DNA from: CBDBJK01 sp965206395
GTDB taxonomy: Bacteria; Chloroflexota; Dehalococcoidia; Lucifugimonadales; CATOSD01
Assembly (NCBI GenBank): GCA_965206395.1
Contig: CBDBJK010000034.1
Location: 186,001 to 250,000, forward strand
DNA length: 64,000 nucleotides
Direction of reading: 5' to 3'
Below are positions 56,315-64,000 of this stretch, piece by piece. Position 1 is the stretch's first letter. The number at the start of each line of letters is the position of its first letter. The translations under genes were made by a program, and so were the position numbers. The notes under the pieces are model-generated. The model ran no database searches. It saw only the letters and a list, made by a program, of their open reading frames with translations, and was not told where the DNA came from.

Positions 56315-57106
56315 ATGGATATGGGACTTAAGGACAAGGTTGCCCTGATTACGGGCGGAAGCGATGGCATCGGCAAGGCTGCTGCCATGAGCATGTCGGT
56401 GGAGGGCGCTAAGGTGGTCATATGCGCGCGCGGCCAGGATATGCTTGACAAGGCCGCCGACGAGATCAGGAGCGCGACAGGCGGAGAAGTCCTGGCCATT
56501 TCCGCCGACATGACGAAGCCAGATCAGATAAAAAGCCTTTTTGATAAAGTTATCGAGACTCATGGTCGAATCGACATCCTCGTAAACAATGCAGGTACGT
56601 CTGCCGCCGCATATTTCGAAGACGTGACCGACGAGACCTGGAGTTATGACATAGAGTTGAAGCTCTTCGGTGCGATTCGCTGCTCCCGATTGGCGTTGCC
56701 GCATATGAAAGCGCAGGGCGGCGGGCGCATCATCAATATCACTACTCCTGCCGGGAAAGCTCCCGCGTCTCGGTCAGTGCCAACGTCTGTCAGCCGCGCG
56801 GCGGGTATCGCCCTGACAAAAGAGATGTCCCAGGACTACGCCGTGGACAACATACTCGTTAACACGGTGTGCATCGGCCTCATCAAGAGCGGACAACATG
56901 AGCGACGCTGGGAGCAGCAGAACGCCCAGAATCCCAGCTTGACGCTGGATAACTGGTATGAACAAATGGGCAAACGTGTGCCTCTGGGCCGCGTCGGCGA
57001 TGCTGAGGAGGCGGGTGACCTGATTACTTTCCTGGCCTCCAATCGCGCAAGCTACATTACCGGCGTCGCGATAAACATAGATGGCGGAACTTCGTCGGTA
57101 GTTTAG
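56315..57106 (+). CDS. Short-chain dehydrogenase/reductase
   Basis: The 263-residue SDR has the cofactor motif TGGSDGIGKAAAMS, the NNAG motif and the C-terminal GVAINIDGGTSSVV. The active-site Tyr-X-X-X-Lys is not clear: where YxxxK is expected the sequence reads SVPTSVSRAAGIALTKE, with Ser/Arg in those positions. It may therefore have a changed or lost activity, as seen in some SDR paralogues. It could handle a hydroxy acid or ketone linked to the glycolate oxidase. Confidence 0.85.
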   Translation: MDMGLKDKVALITGGSDGIGKAAAMSMSVEGAKVVICARGQDMLDKAADEIRSATGGEVLAISADMTKPDQIKSLFDKVIETHGRIDILVNNAGTSAAAYFEDVTDETWSYDIELKLFGAIRCSRLALPHMKAQGGGRIINITTPAGKAPASRSVPTSVSRAAGIALTKEMSQDYAVDNILVNTVCIGLIKSGQHERRWEQQNAQNPSLTLDNWYEQMGKRVPLGRVGDAEEAGDLITFLASNRASYITGVAINIDGGTSSVV

Positions 57107-57124
57107 AATCGAGGAGGGGAATTC

Positions 57125-57556
57125 ATGCTGGAGAAGCTATCGAGCGTTTGCATCGCCGTCAACAATCTTCAGGATGGCATAGACCAGTATCAGAAGTTGT
57201 TCAATCTGGAACTGATGATACCCGTCTCCGAATCAAAGGAGTTCGGGTACCGCAACGCATGGCTAGGCAACGGAAAAGACGCCTTCATTGAGATTCTGGA
57301 ACCGACAGACCCCGACAACGCGATAGGGCGGTTCCTCAAAAATAAGGGAGAGGGTATCTACCTGATAGAGTTCGACTCCGGAGACGTGCCGGACGCCGCA
57401 AGTCGTATAAAGGCAAGCGGTGGTCGCGTCACGGGCATACCTCAGGGGCAAGAACCCGGGCCGGAAACCCGAAACTTCTGGGTGCATCCCGCGAGCACCA
57501 AAGGCGTATTCATCGGAATACACGCGCCGAGAGGATGCTCGAAGCAGGTGGCCTAA
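57125..57556 (+). CDS. VOC-family protein (methylmalonyl-CoA epimerase/glyoxalase-like)
   Basis: The 143-residue protein has the paired beta-alpha-beta-beta-beta units of vicinal-oxygen-chelate proteins: KLSSVCIAVNNLQDGIDQYQ at the start and NFWVHPASTKGVFIGIHAP at the end. The His-in-strand pattern is close to methylmalonyl-CoA epimerases, though the first metal His is not obvious. GGAGG lies 4-8 nt before the start. It is the last gene of the glc unit. Confidence 0.8.
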   Translation: MLEKLSSVCIAVNNLQDGIDQYQKLFNLELMIPVSESKEFGYRNAWLGNGKDAFIEILEPTDPDNAIGRFLKNKGEGIYLIEFDSGDVPDAASRIKASGGRVTGIPQGQEPGPETRNFWVHPASTKGVFIGIHAPRGCSKQVA

Positions 57557-57570
57557 GTAATTATCTCAAA

Positions 57571-57645
57571 ACCGCAGAGATTGCCGACTTCGCAGAGATT
57601 TTTTGTACTAATTCCTGTCTCAGCGGTCTCTGCGCACTCTGCGGT
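57571..57645. terminator. Bidirectional terminator-like inverted repeat
   Basis: ACCGCAGAG (57571-57579) and CTCTGCGGT (57637-57645) pair across a 57-nt loop that contains GATTTTTTG. It lies between the convergent VOC and aroC genes. Confidence 0.5.
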
Positions 57646-57650
57646 CAATT

Positions 57651-58736
57651 CTATGCCCTGCCCGTCTGACCTCGTTGGCGCAGGGCGTGGTCTACGAGAA
57701 CCAGAGCCATCATGGCCTCGACAATCGGCACGGCGCGAGGCAGAACGCAGGGATCGTGGCGGCCCCGCGCTTCCATAACTGCGGGGTTTCCATCGACATC
57801 CACGGTCTCCTGCGGTCTCATGATTGTCGCGGTGGGCTTGAACGCGCCGCGAATCACGATGTTTTCGCCGTTGCTTATGCCGCCCTGTATGCCGCCCGAC
57901 CGGTTGGTGCGAGTCCGAATGCGGCCTTCCTCGTTGTAGAATGGATCGTTGTGCTCAGAGCCGGTCATCGTGATGCCGCCGAAGCCCGAACCAACCTCGA
58001 ATCCCTTGCAGGCCGGCATCGAGAGCAGGGCTTTTGCGAGATCGGCCTCTAACTTGTCGAAAACAGGCTCGCCCAGGCCGACCGGAATGTTGCGTGCCAC
58101 GGCTTCGACAATACCACCGAGCGAGTCGCCGTCCTTTCGCGCCTGCTTGATGCGTTCAATCATCTGCACCGCAACGTCCTGGTCTGGGCAGCGCACGATA
58201 TTAGATTCCACGTCTGAGGCTGAAACCGTATCCGGGTCAACCTCGGCGTTGAGCTTCCAAACCTGCTTGACGTAGCCCACAATCTCGACGCCGAATTCCT
58301 GCGCCAGGATTTTCTTGGCGATTGCGCCAGCGGCGACACGCCCGATGGTCTCGCGCGCGCTTGCCCTTCCCCCGCCCTTCCAGTTGCGGATTCCGTACTT
58401 TGAATCATAGGTGTAGTCCGCATGAGACGGACGGTACTTGGTGCGCATGTGCTCGTAGTCCCTGCCGCGAGCGTCCTCGTTCCAGACACCGATTGATATC
58501 GGAGTGCCAAGCGTCAGCCCGTCGAACACGCCAGAGAGGATTTCAGCCCTATCGCCCTCTTTTCTCTGGGTCGATATCTCGCTCTGCCCCGGCCTGCGCC
58601 GGTCAAGCTCCTTCTGGATATCCTCCACGCTGAGTTCAAGTTTGGGCGGGCATCCGTCAACAACGACTCCGATGGCATCGCCGTGAGACTCGCCCCATGT
58701 GGTTGCTCTGAACAGGTGACCAAAAGTGTTGCCCAT
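57651..58736 (-). CDS. aroC: Chorismate synthase
   Basis: The 361-residue enzyme makes chorismate from EPSP with reduced FMN, the last common step to aromatic amino acids. Signatures are GNTFGHLFRATTWGESHGDAIG, RRRPGQSEISTQRKE, YRPSHADYTYDSKYG and GGRASARETIGRVAAG. ATG 58736 matches the universal start; the open frame from 58799 adds unrelated residues. GGGGA lies about 12 nt upstream. No other shikimate gene is adjacent. Confidence 0.95.
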   Translation of the reverse strand: MGNTFGHLFRATTWGESHGDAIGVVVDGCPPKLELSVEDIQKELDRRRPGQSEISTQRKEGDRAEILSGVFDGLTLGTPISIGVWNEDARGRDYEHMRTKYRPSHADYTYDSKYGIRNWKGGGRASARETIGRVAAGAIAKKILAQEFGVEIVGYVKQVWKLNAEVDPDTVSASDVESNIVRCPDQDVAVQMIERIKQARKDGDSLGGIVEAVARNIPVGLGEPVFDKLEADLAKALLSMPACKGFEVGSGFGGITMTGSEHNDPFYNEEGRIRTRTNRSGGIQGGISNGENIVIRGAFKPTATIMRPQETVDVDGNPAVMEARGRHDPCVLPRAVPIVEAMMALVLVDHALRQRGQTGRA

Positions 58737-59091
58737 CGGACGATTTTCCCCTTTCGCGGTGGATATGAAAGTCAAGTCTAAGCCTGAAAGGTGTTGCAAA
58801 AAGTGCTACCAACAGGTTATTTGATATGGTAACATTAAGTTTAAGGCAATGCTTGCGAATCACTGCAAAGCCGCCTTTTGACGGCAACAAAATATGAAAT
58901 AACGGGCCCGGGTTGAACACCTGTAAGCGCCTTCCATGCTAGTCATGGATGAGTGCCGCAAGCAGCCCGGGCCCATTTAATTCTCTTCGGCTAACAACGG
59001 TTGGCTAAAGTAGCCGCAGACCCGCATCCCCGTCTGAATCTGCAGTGAGGTCACGCTTGCAAGGCCGGGCGCGTGGGTGTAGACTGATCCT
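58737..59091. other. Divergent intergenic region (aroC / MFS gene)
   Basis: This 355-bp gap must contain both promoters. It holds a small hairpin (GCCG-CTTTTGA-CGGC type, near 58870) and the larger stem structure at 58904-58974. No coding frame is convincing. Confidence 0.5.
58904..58974. ncRNA. Structured element with 12-bp closing stem, function unknown
   Basis: GGGCCCGGGTTG (58904-58915) pairs with CAGCCCGGGCCC (58963-58974), one wobble only. Inside, TCCATG (58933-58938) pairs with CATGGA (58944-58949). The shape and size suit a regulatory leader or small RNA. I checked it by eye against the SRP, 6S and common riboswitch motifs and saw no match. It could be a plain terminator, but no T-tract follows on either strand. 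Confidence 0.4.
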
Positions 59092-60444
59092 ATGAATGAA
59101 AACAACAATTCGGACTCTGATTCAGACGTTCGAAACCCCCCTGCACCCTTCCCCTCGACTACAGAAACCGCCTCTCAGGACAGCCTTGAAGAACCCTCAG
59201 AATCAATAACTGAACAGCGAACTTCCTCTCCACCAGGTGGCTTGCGATACACATTTAGCTCCTTATCGAACCGCTACTTTTTGTACCTGTGGTTAGGCCA
59301 GCTTGTCATGATGGGCGGAATGCAGATGCAGATGCTCGCACGAGGCTTCCTGGTTTACGACCTGACCGGCTCGGCTGCCCTGCTTGGTGTAGTGAACGCA
59401 GGCTCGGCTATTCCCATGTTGACCCTGGTGTTGTTCGGTGGCGTCATAGCGGACAAGGTTGATCGTAAGAAGATCATCCAGATAGGTCAAGTGGCCGCCG
59501 CTGGCCTATCCATCGTCATTGGCGTGTCGATCACCACTGGCACGATTACGTGGTATCATCTTCTGGCCGCGTCAATTCTACAGGGCGGATTTTTCGCCAT
59601 AATGGGGCCTGCAAGACAGGCCATAGTCCCTCAGCTTGTGAGCAAAGATCAGCTTACGAACGCGATGGCCCTTAACGCCGCAGGCATGAGCATAACAACT
59701 CTCGTTGCGCCCGTCATCGGCGGCGTCGTTTACGCGTTTGTTGGGCCAGACGCAGTTTACTTCATTATTTCTGCGTTGGGACTCATTGCAGTGTTTTTCA
59801 CTAGCCTCATTCCCAGGATTGGCAACGAGTCCGCGAGGACAGGCGCACCCATGATGACTGACATCAAAGCCGGGTTCTCATACATCCTCATCAATCCCCT
59901 CGTACTCACACTCCTGGTCATGGGCCTGGTCACGACGCTTCTCGCTATGCCCTTCCGCTTCCTTATGCCCGTTTTTGTGGCGGACATATACAACCTGGAG
60001 GCGGACTCCATGGGCCTGATGATAGCAGTGATGGGAGCAGGTTCTCTGATTGGCGCGTTAGCCATCGCCTCCCTGGGCAAGAGGCACAGAGGAATGATAT
60101 TGATTGCTTCCAGCTTCGCTTCTGGCATCGCGTTGATGATGGTCGCTTCAGTGCCTTTGTATGCCTATGCAGTGGGGTTCATGGTATTGCTGGGACTTGG
60201 AGACGCCGGGCGCAGGGCCTTGAATCAGGCCATGATAATGGAGGTGTCCGAAGACCAGTATCGCGGGCGGGTGATGAGCATTTTTATGATGAATTTCGGA
60301 TTGATGCCGCTGGCAGTCCTTCCTGTGGGCTTCGCCATCGACCTGTGGGGCGGTCAAGTAGCGATTGGAATTCTCGGCGTGCTGCTGACAGCCACGACGT
60401 TCATGATACTTGCCACGCAAAAGCGTTTGCGGAATTTTCAGTAG
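59092..60444 (+). CDS. MFS transporter (EntS-like exporter family)
   Basis: The 450-residue protein starts with a 60-residue hydrophilic Ser/Asn/Thr/Glu-rich tail, then shows about 12 membrane helices. The MFS loop motif GGVIADKVDRKKII lies between helices 2 and 3. The profile matches the MFS_3/EntS group that exports siderophores or drugs. The substrate is unknown. It is followed by a hairpin at 60441-60462. Confidence 0.85.
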   Translation: MNENNNSDSDSDVRNPPAPFPSTTETASQDSLEEPSESITEQRTSSPPGGLRYTFSSLSNRYFLYLWLGQLVMMGGMQMQMLARGFLVYDLTGSAALLGVVNAGSAIPMLTLVLFGGVIADKVDRKKIIQIGQVAAAGLSIVIGVSITTGTITWYHLLAASILQGGFFAIMGPARQAIVPQLVSKDQLTNAMALNAAGMSITTLVAPVIGGVVYAFVGPDAVYFIISALGLIAVFFTSLIPRIGNESARTGAPMMTDIKAGFSYILINPLVLTLLVMGLVTTLLAMPFRFLMPVFVADIYNLEADSMGLMIAVMGAGSLIGALAIASLGKRHRGMILIASSFASGIALMMVASVPLYAYAVGFMVLLGLGDAGRRALNQAMIMEVSEDQYRGRVMSIFMMNFGLMPLAVLPVGFAIDLWGGQVAIGILGVLLTATTFMILATQKRLRNFQ

Positions 60445-60462
60445 AGGCGCGAACGCCTCTAC
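60441..60462. terminator. Hairpin between convergent genes
   Basis: GTAGAGGCG and CGCCTCTAC form a 9-bp stem with a 4-nt loop; an alternative outer stem TTTCAGTAG/CTACTGAAA (to about 60475) brackets it. It can end the MFS gene and the minus-strand gene at 60492. Confidence 0.7.
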
Positions 60463-60491
60463 GCCCCTACTGAAATGCCATAATGACGAGC

Positions 60492-61283
60492 CTACTTTGC
60501 GTTGACCTTTCTCAAATCTTGCGCAATGGACTCTACCTCGACAACCTTTTCAGCGAGAACTGAAGGCTTGAGACCAGCAGCGTGATCGTGATAGCCCGCT
60601 CGCGCCAGCATCGTTGCCAGCTTGCCGCCCTTGAAAAGGTCCAGCGCCCAGCGTAACGGATCGGGCACAGTGGTTGTGTCCAGATATAGACGCTGATTTT
60701 TGGCGCGAGGCCCGTAGTGGTAGTGGGGAGCTTTCTCGAAGCAGTCGAAGGTCAAAAGCTCGTGCTCCTCGCTGCCCACGTCGCCCAGAACATGGATGGC
60801 GATGCCTCTATCGTTCGCAAGCTCGCGAAATTCGATGCCGAACCTCACGGGGCCAGCCTCGACTATAGCACTGCCGCGATTGTGCACTACGGTGCTGCGG
60901 CCCTCGCGCGCCATATTTCGCGCTGTCGTTTCCAATTCATCGAGAGTGGCTTCTAGGGCCTTCATATCGGCTTTGTCGGCCAGCTCCTCGTAGCCAGCGC
61001 GCCTGAACATTTCGGGCAAACGCTGCCTCAACTGCTCTAGCGTCCACCCTAGTGAGTCGCCCTCAGTCGTCTTATCTAGCACTAGACGCTCATTGCGCTT
61101 CATTGGGCCGTAGTGATAGTGGGGCACGTGGTCAAAGCAGTCGAAACGCAGTATTTCGACCTCCTCGCCGTCAACGTCGCCTAGCGCGTGGATGCATAGC
61201 CCCTGGTCGGACAGCAGGTCGCGGTAATCCATTCCGAATTTGATCGGGCCGCTTCCGATGATAACGTCGCCTCGTTCTGCCAT
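60492..61283 (-). CDS. Two-repeat protein of unknown function with PHYHYGP motif
   Basis: The 263-residue protein is an internal duplication. Unit 1 (about residues 3-110) and unit 2 (about 133-245) share GP-(I/V)-(K/R)-FG-(M/I), IHxLGDV, LxFDCFxxxPHYHYGPxxxNxRLxLD and a C-terminal ARAGY/RRAGY stretch. A helical linker rich in Glu joins them. The histidine-rich PHYHYGP segment in each unit may bind metal or a cofactor, but that is inference. ATG 61283 has AGGAGG 7 nt upstream. No catalytic family is recognised, although a DUF for single units may exist. Confidence 0.8.
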   Translation of the reverse strand: MAERGDVIIGSGPIKFGMDYRDLLSDQGLCIHALGDVDGEEVEILRFDCFDHVPHYHYGPMKRNERLVLDKTTEGDSLGWTLEQLRQRLPEMFRRAGYEELADKADMKALEATLDELETTARNMAREGRSTVVHNRGSAIVEAGPVRFGIEFRELANDRGIAIHVLGDVGSEEHELLTFDCFEKAPHYHYGPRAKNQRLYLDTTTVPDPLRWALDLFKGGKLATMLARAGYHDHAAGLKPSVLAEKVVEVESIAQDLRKVNAK

Positions 61284-61311
61284 TTCGATACCTCCTACTG
61301 ACATCTGCTTA

Positions 61312-62191
61312 GAGCGTCTAACAAAACCTAATAAAAGGGGTTAGAATCTGGACATTCTCTGGAGGAGGATGACCTAATGTCTAAGCCCCTTGTAAGCGAT
61401 GAATTCTGGGAACTGGTGCAACCTTTACTGCCGCCACAACCACCGAAGCCGAAAGGAGGAAGGCCCAGGATACCTGACAGACAGGTCCTAAGTGGGATAC
61501 TGTTCGTGCTAAAGACAGGCATTGGCTGGGAAGACTTACCCAAGGAGATGGACTGTGGCAGTGGGATGACCTGCTGGAGGCGCCTCAGAGATTGGCACCA
61601 GTCGGGAGTCTGGGAGCGCATCCACTTGGTATGCCTTGAGCGCCTGCAAGCAGCTGAGCGCATAGACTGGACTCGCGCAGTGCTGGACAGTGCTTCAGTG
61701 CGAGCAGTTTTTGGGGGCAGAAAACAGGCCCCAACCCCACGGACAGGGCGAAGGCGGGTAGCAAGCATCATATCATAACCGATGCCCAGGGCATTCCACT
61801 GGCGGTCAGGTTGACTGGCGCGAACGCTCACGATGTCACCCAAGCCCTTGAGTTGGTGGATGCCATACCTGCTGTCAAGGGCAAGCGAGGCAGGCCTCGC
61901 AAGCGTCCTCTTCAGGCGCAGGGAGACAGAGGGTATGACTCTGAGCCTGTTCGCAAGGAGTTGAAGAAGCGACATATCTGGCCGCTGCTGGCCAAGCGAG
62001 GTGAGCCGCATGGCAGCGGGTTGGGTGTGCATAGATGGGTGGTTGAGAGAAGCCTGAGTTGGCTTCATCAGTTCCGACGCTTACGGGTTCGATATGAGCG
62101 CAGGGCAGACATACATGAGGCTTTCTTGGCCATAGGTTGTGCCATCATCTGCTCTCGCTTTCTGTTCCAATAATGGTTTTGTTAGACGCTC
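61312..62191 (+). mobile_element. IS5-family (IS1031-like) insertion sequence
   Basis: The 880-bp element has 16- to 17-bp terminal inverted repeats (GAGCGTCTAACAAAACC and its complement) and TTA duplicated at both sides (61309-61311, 62192-62194), matching the TNA target of the IS1031 group. Its right TTA directly abuts the next IS. Confidence 0.9.
61377..62173 (+). CDS. IS5-family transposase in two frames
   Basis: The first frame (61377-61778) has the IS5 N-terminal domain (LVSDEFWELVQPLLPPQP, GIGWEDLPKEM) and the first Asp in AVLDSASVRAV. The second frame (reads to 62173) carries HIITDAQGIPLAVRLTGANA, GDRGYDSEPVRKEL and ERSLSWLHQFRRL with the catalytic Glu. A -1 change at TTTTTGGGGG (61708-61717) joins them through QKTGPNPTDRAKAGSKHH. 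This may be programmed frameshifting or a mutation; the site is not a classic slippery heptamer. Confidence 0.82.
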
Positions 62192-62194
62192 TTA

Positions 62195-63013
62195 GGTTGT
62201 GTTGACATTTCATCTGAGCCATATGAGAGCACCGACGAAGTTCAAGAATCCCAGGAAACGCGATGACAGCTTGTCAAAGCGAGAGAAGATATGCCGGTAG
62301 TGCTTGATCTTGTTGATGAAACACTCCACAAGGTGGCGCTCTCGGTAAAGGTACTCATCATACTCTCGTGGCGTCTTTCGATTTGACCGAGGTGGAATCA
62401 CAGGTAACGCGCCCCTGCCCAGGATGCATTGGAGAAAATCCATCGAATCGTATCCCTTATCAGCAATCACATGCTCGGTTTCGAAATCAGCAATCAATGC
62501 CTGTGCCTGGGTGATGTCGTGACGTTGACCTGCTGTGAGCTCAAAGCGCAACGGGTTGCCCAATCCATCCACGCTCACGTGGATCTTGGTACTGAACCCG
62601 CCTCGGCTCCGGCCAAGAGCTTGGGCCGATTGGCCACCGTTTTTTTGGAGGCTCCAGCAGCACAGGGATGAGCGCGAACCACAGTGCTATCACAGTGCTA
62701 TCAATGATGACATGCTCCATATCGGGGTCTTGCACAAAATGCTGATGCATTCGTTCCCATACACCCTTTTCACACCAGCGTGCGAAGCGCTTATATACGC
62801 TGTTCCAGTGACCGTAGTGCTCAGGCAGCAGTCTCCAAGGAGCACCACTTCGTGCCATCCACAGGATGGCCTCGACGTAGCGCCTGCAATCGTCCTCCTC
62901 TCCAACGTAGAGGTCTGGGCATGAGCGCAGAAATTCAAGGATTTTCGACCATTGTTCATTGCGTAATTCAGTCGTTGACATGTATCCATTATGCACCAAA
63001 TGTCAACACAACC
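62195..63013 (-). mobile_element. IS5-family (IS427-group-like) insertion sequence, copy 2, complete
   Basis: The complete 819-bp element has 16-bp ends GGTTGTGTTGACATTT / AAATGTCAACACAACC and TA on each side (62193-62194, 63014-63015). An 11-bp tandem duplication (CACAGTGCTAT at 62680-62690 and 62691-62701) is absent from copy 1. Without it, the length would be 808 bp. Confidence 0.92.
62210..62981 (-). pseudogene. IS5-family transposase, broken by an 11-bp duplication
   Basis: OrfA starts at 62981 and matches copy 1 until the DSTV of the first catalytic block. The 11-bp duplication then shifts the frame, replacing VRAHPCAAGASKK by an unrelated tail that ends at 62541. OrfB (62210-62578) has the second half with ADKGYDSMDFL, the Glu region HLVECFINKIKHYRHIFSRFD. 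This copy should be inactive unless served by a transposase made elsewhere. Confidence 0.85.
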
Positions 63014-63111
63014 TAGTAACTTGGCGCGATTATAACCAGAATATGAGAACTCGTAAACCTCCATGGGAACGGTTGTCATCGAAACTGGACAACCTGGGCC
63101 GATGCCACGGT

Positions 63112-63852
63112 CTAACGATTCCTCAGGATTCCTACGAGGAGATACATCTCGTGTCCATCGTCGGCAACGGGGTAAGGCCACTTTTCGACTTCAAACCCAG
63201 CTTCTGTCATCAGCTTCAGCCACGTATTCAGTGGAAACAGCCCGGTGACGTGACGGTCTTGCTCGATTCTCAGGTCGCCATGCTCGTTCATAATGTAAAA
63301 GAATATCGACTCAATAGTCGTATCGTTGGGATCAGGGTCATACGTGTACTCGACAAACGTAAGCTCCAGATCGTCATTTCGTCCGATTTGATGGGATACG
63401 CTTGTGCCACCGAAGGTTTCTCTGTACCAGTCAGGTGTGGTTATGAAAACGCCACCCGGATCCAGGTGAGCGCGGGCTGTAGAGAATGTGGCTCTGAGGT
63501 CGTCTTCGGTAAGCATGTAGGAAATGGCGTCGTGGACGAACACGGCCTTGAACTTGCGCTCCAGCCGTACCGTGCGCATATCTCCAACATGATGTTCGAC
63601 ACCCGGATTCAACTGTATAGAGTTGGCGAGCATTCGCTCTGAGATGTCAACGGCTGTTGCCTCAAAATCGGCGGTAAGGTGTGACAGATTGTGTCCGCCA
63701 CCTACGCCAAGCTCAAGGATTTCGTGCCGACCTGGGCCGAGCTTTTCCCGGAGAGCGTCGCGCCAGTGTCGCGCCTCGATGGCATAATCTTCAGGTGGGC
63801 TGATTAACGGCCACAGATGCGCGAACTCATCGTACAACCTGTTATGTTTCAT
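63112..63852 (-). CDS. Class I SAM-dependent methyltransferase
   Basis: The 246-residue protein has motif I in ILELGVGGGHNLSHL, motif II in ATAVDISERML and a downstream DAISYM segment. The start KHNRLYDEFAHLWPLIS with its aromatic residues resembles small-molecule or glycan methyltransferases of the Methyltransf_25 group. The gene starts 148 bp before the right edge of the window, and its end is separated from the IS by about 100 bp. Substrate unknown. Confidence 0.85.
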   Translation of the reverse strand: MKHNRLYDEFAHLWPLISPPEDYAIEARHWRDALREKLGPGRHEILELGVGGGHNLSHLTADFEATAVDISERMLANSIQLNPGVEHHVGDMRTVRLERKFKAVFVHDAISYMLTEDDLRATFSTARAHLDPGGVFITTPDWYRETFGGTSVSHQIGRNDDLELTFVEYTYDPDPNDTTIESIFFYIMNEHGDLRIEQDRHVTGLFPLNTWLKLMTEAGFEVEKWPYPVADDGHEMYLLVGILRNR

Positions 63853-64000
63853 GCGATTCTGCCTTATGAGTTGTCTGTGTTACAGCCATCTGGAACAACA
63901 TAAACTGAGCAACACTTGGCGAGGAGGGCACGTCAGAGACGAACCGAAGTCTATCAGGCTGTCTGCTGGCCGTCAAATAGTGTTTATCGGAGGCTGCTCC

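Noticed and set aside
1..64000. tRNA, rRNA, prophage, defence or secondary-metabolite systems
   Set aside because: Scanning by eye for T-loop signatures, phage structural genes, restriction, toxin-antitoxin or NRPS/PKS motifs gave nothing I could support.

Overview
The window looks like part of a chromosome from a free-living member of the Chloroflexota, probably a Dehalococcoidia/SAR202-type lineage. This is inferred from gene content: a three-gene glycolate-oxidase module, a crotonase, an orphan xanthine-dehydrogenase-type molybdoenzyme, a PGF-pre-PGF surface protein, a MEMO-family AmmeMemoRadiSam B protein, and a dispersed repeat beginning TGTCATTCTGA. No rRNA or tRNA gene was seen, so placement rests on protein resemblance alone. 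Housekeeping genes (prs, secA, polX, aroC) show this is core chromosome, but it is heavily invaded by insertion sequences and carries many disrupted genes.

Layout: 1-675 is the end of an IS5-family (IS427-group) element. 692-2769 is a frameshifted peptide-binding/DUF11 surface protein, followed by a large RND pump (minus). 6331-9743 is a thiamine-diphosphate enzyme gene broken by an IS630 element and then an IS3 element. 9744-12077 (minus) holds fur, a nickel/cobalt permease and an IS-truncated DUF2851 gene. 12546-19526 holds an alpha-carbonic anhydrase, a chimeric MCP/histidine kinase, a response regulator-GAF protein, CheW and an HAE3/MMPL-like transporter. 19527-24498 is a patchy zone (dipeptidase remnant, enoyl-CoA hydratase, two unknown small genes, a CHRD-cupredoxin gene with an internal stop, a frameshifted MEMO gene). 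24726-33125 is an intact block: prs, secA-polX (overlapping), a hypothetical, and a DUF255/thioredoxin-fold protein. 33187-37877 carries a decayed xanthine-dehydrogenase remnant, a DoxX-like protein, the intact large molybdoenzyme subunit and two methyltransferases.

38287-52034 is a surface-polysaccharide locus: sugar-phosphate transferase, methyltransferase remnant, glycosyltransferase split by an IS5-type element, three GDP-heptose genes (kinase, isomerase, guanylyltransferase), an anchored glycoside hydrolase, a Wzz protein and an O-antigen-ligase/TPR protein. It is interrupted by a second copy of the IS3 element and by a nested IS relic. 52186-57556 is glcD-glcE-glcF followed by an SDR and a VOC protein. 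Then come aroC (minus), an MFS transporter, a two-repeat protein of unknown function, two abutting IS5-family elements and a methyltransferase.

The strongest theme is genome disruption rather than one new defence or biosynthetic system. At least five protein genes carry a single-base frameshift of the same sign, two carry an in-frame TAG, two carry short tandem duplications (11 and 23 bp), and IS insertions cut several more. In two cases the interrupted gene can be rejoined exactly in frame across the IS. Either the strain is undergoing IS-driven decay, or part of the small indels are assembly errors; raw-read checks would separate these. The most unusual protein architectures are the MCP/kinase chimera, the SBP-DUF11 fusion, the duplicated PHYHYGP-motif protein and the ligase/TPR protein with a 510-bp internal duplication.
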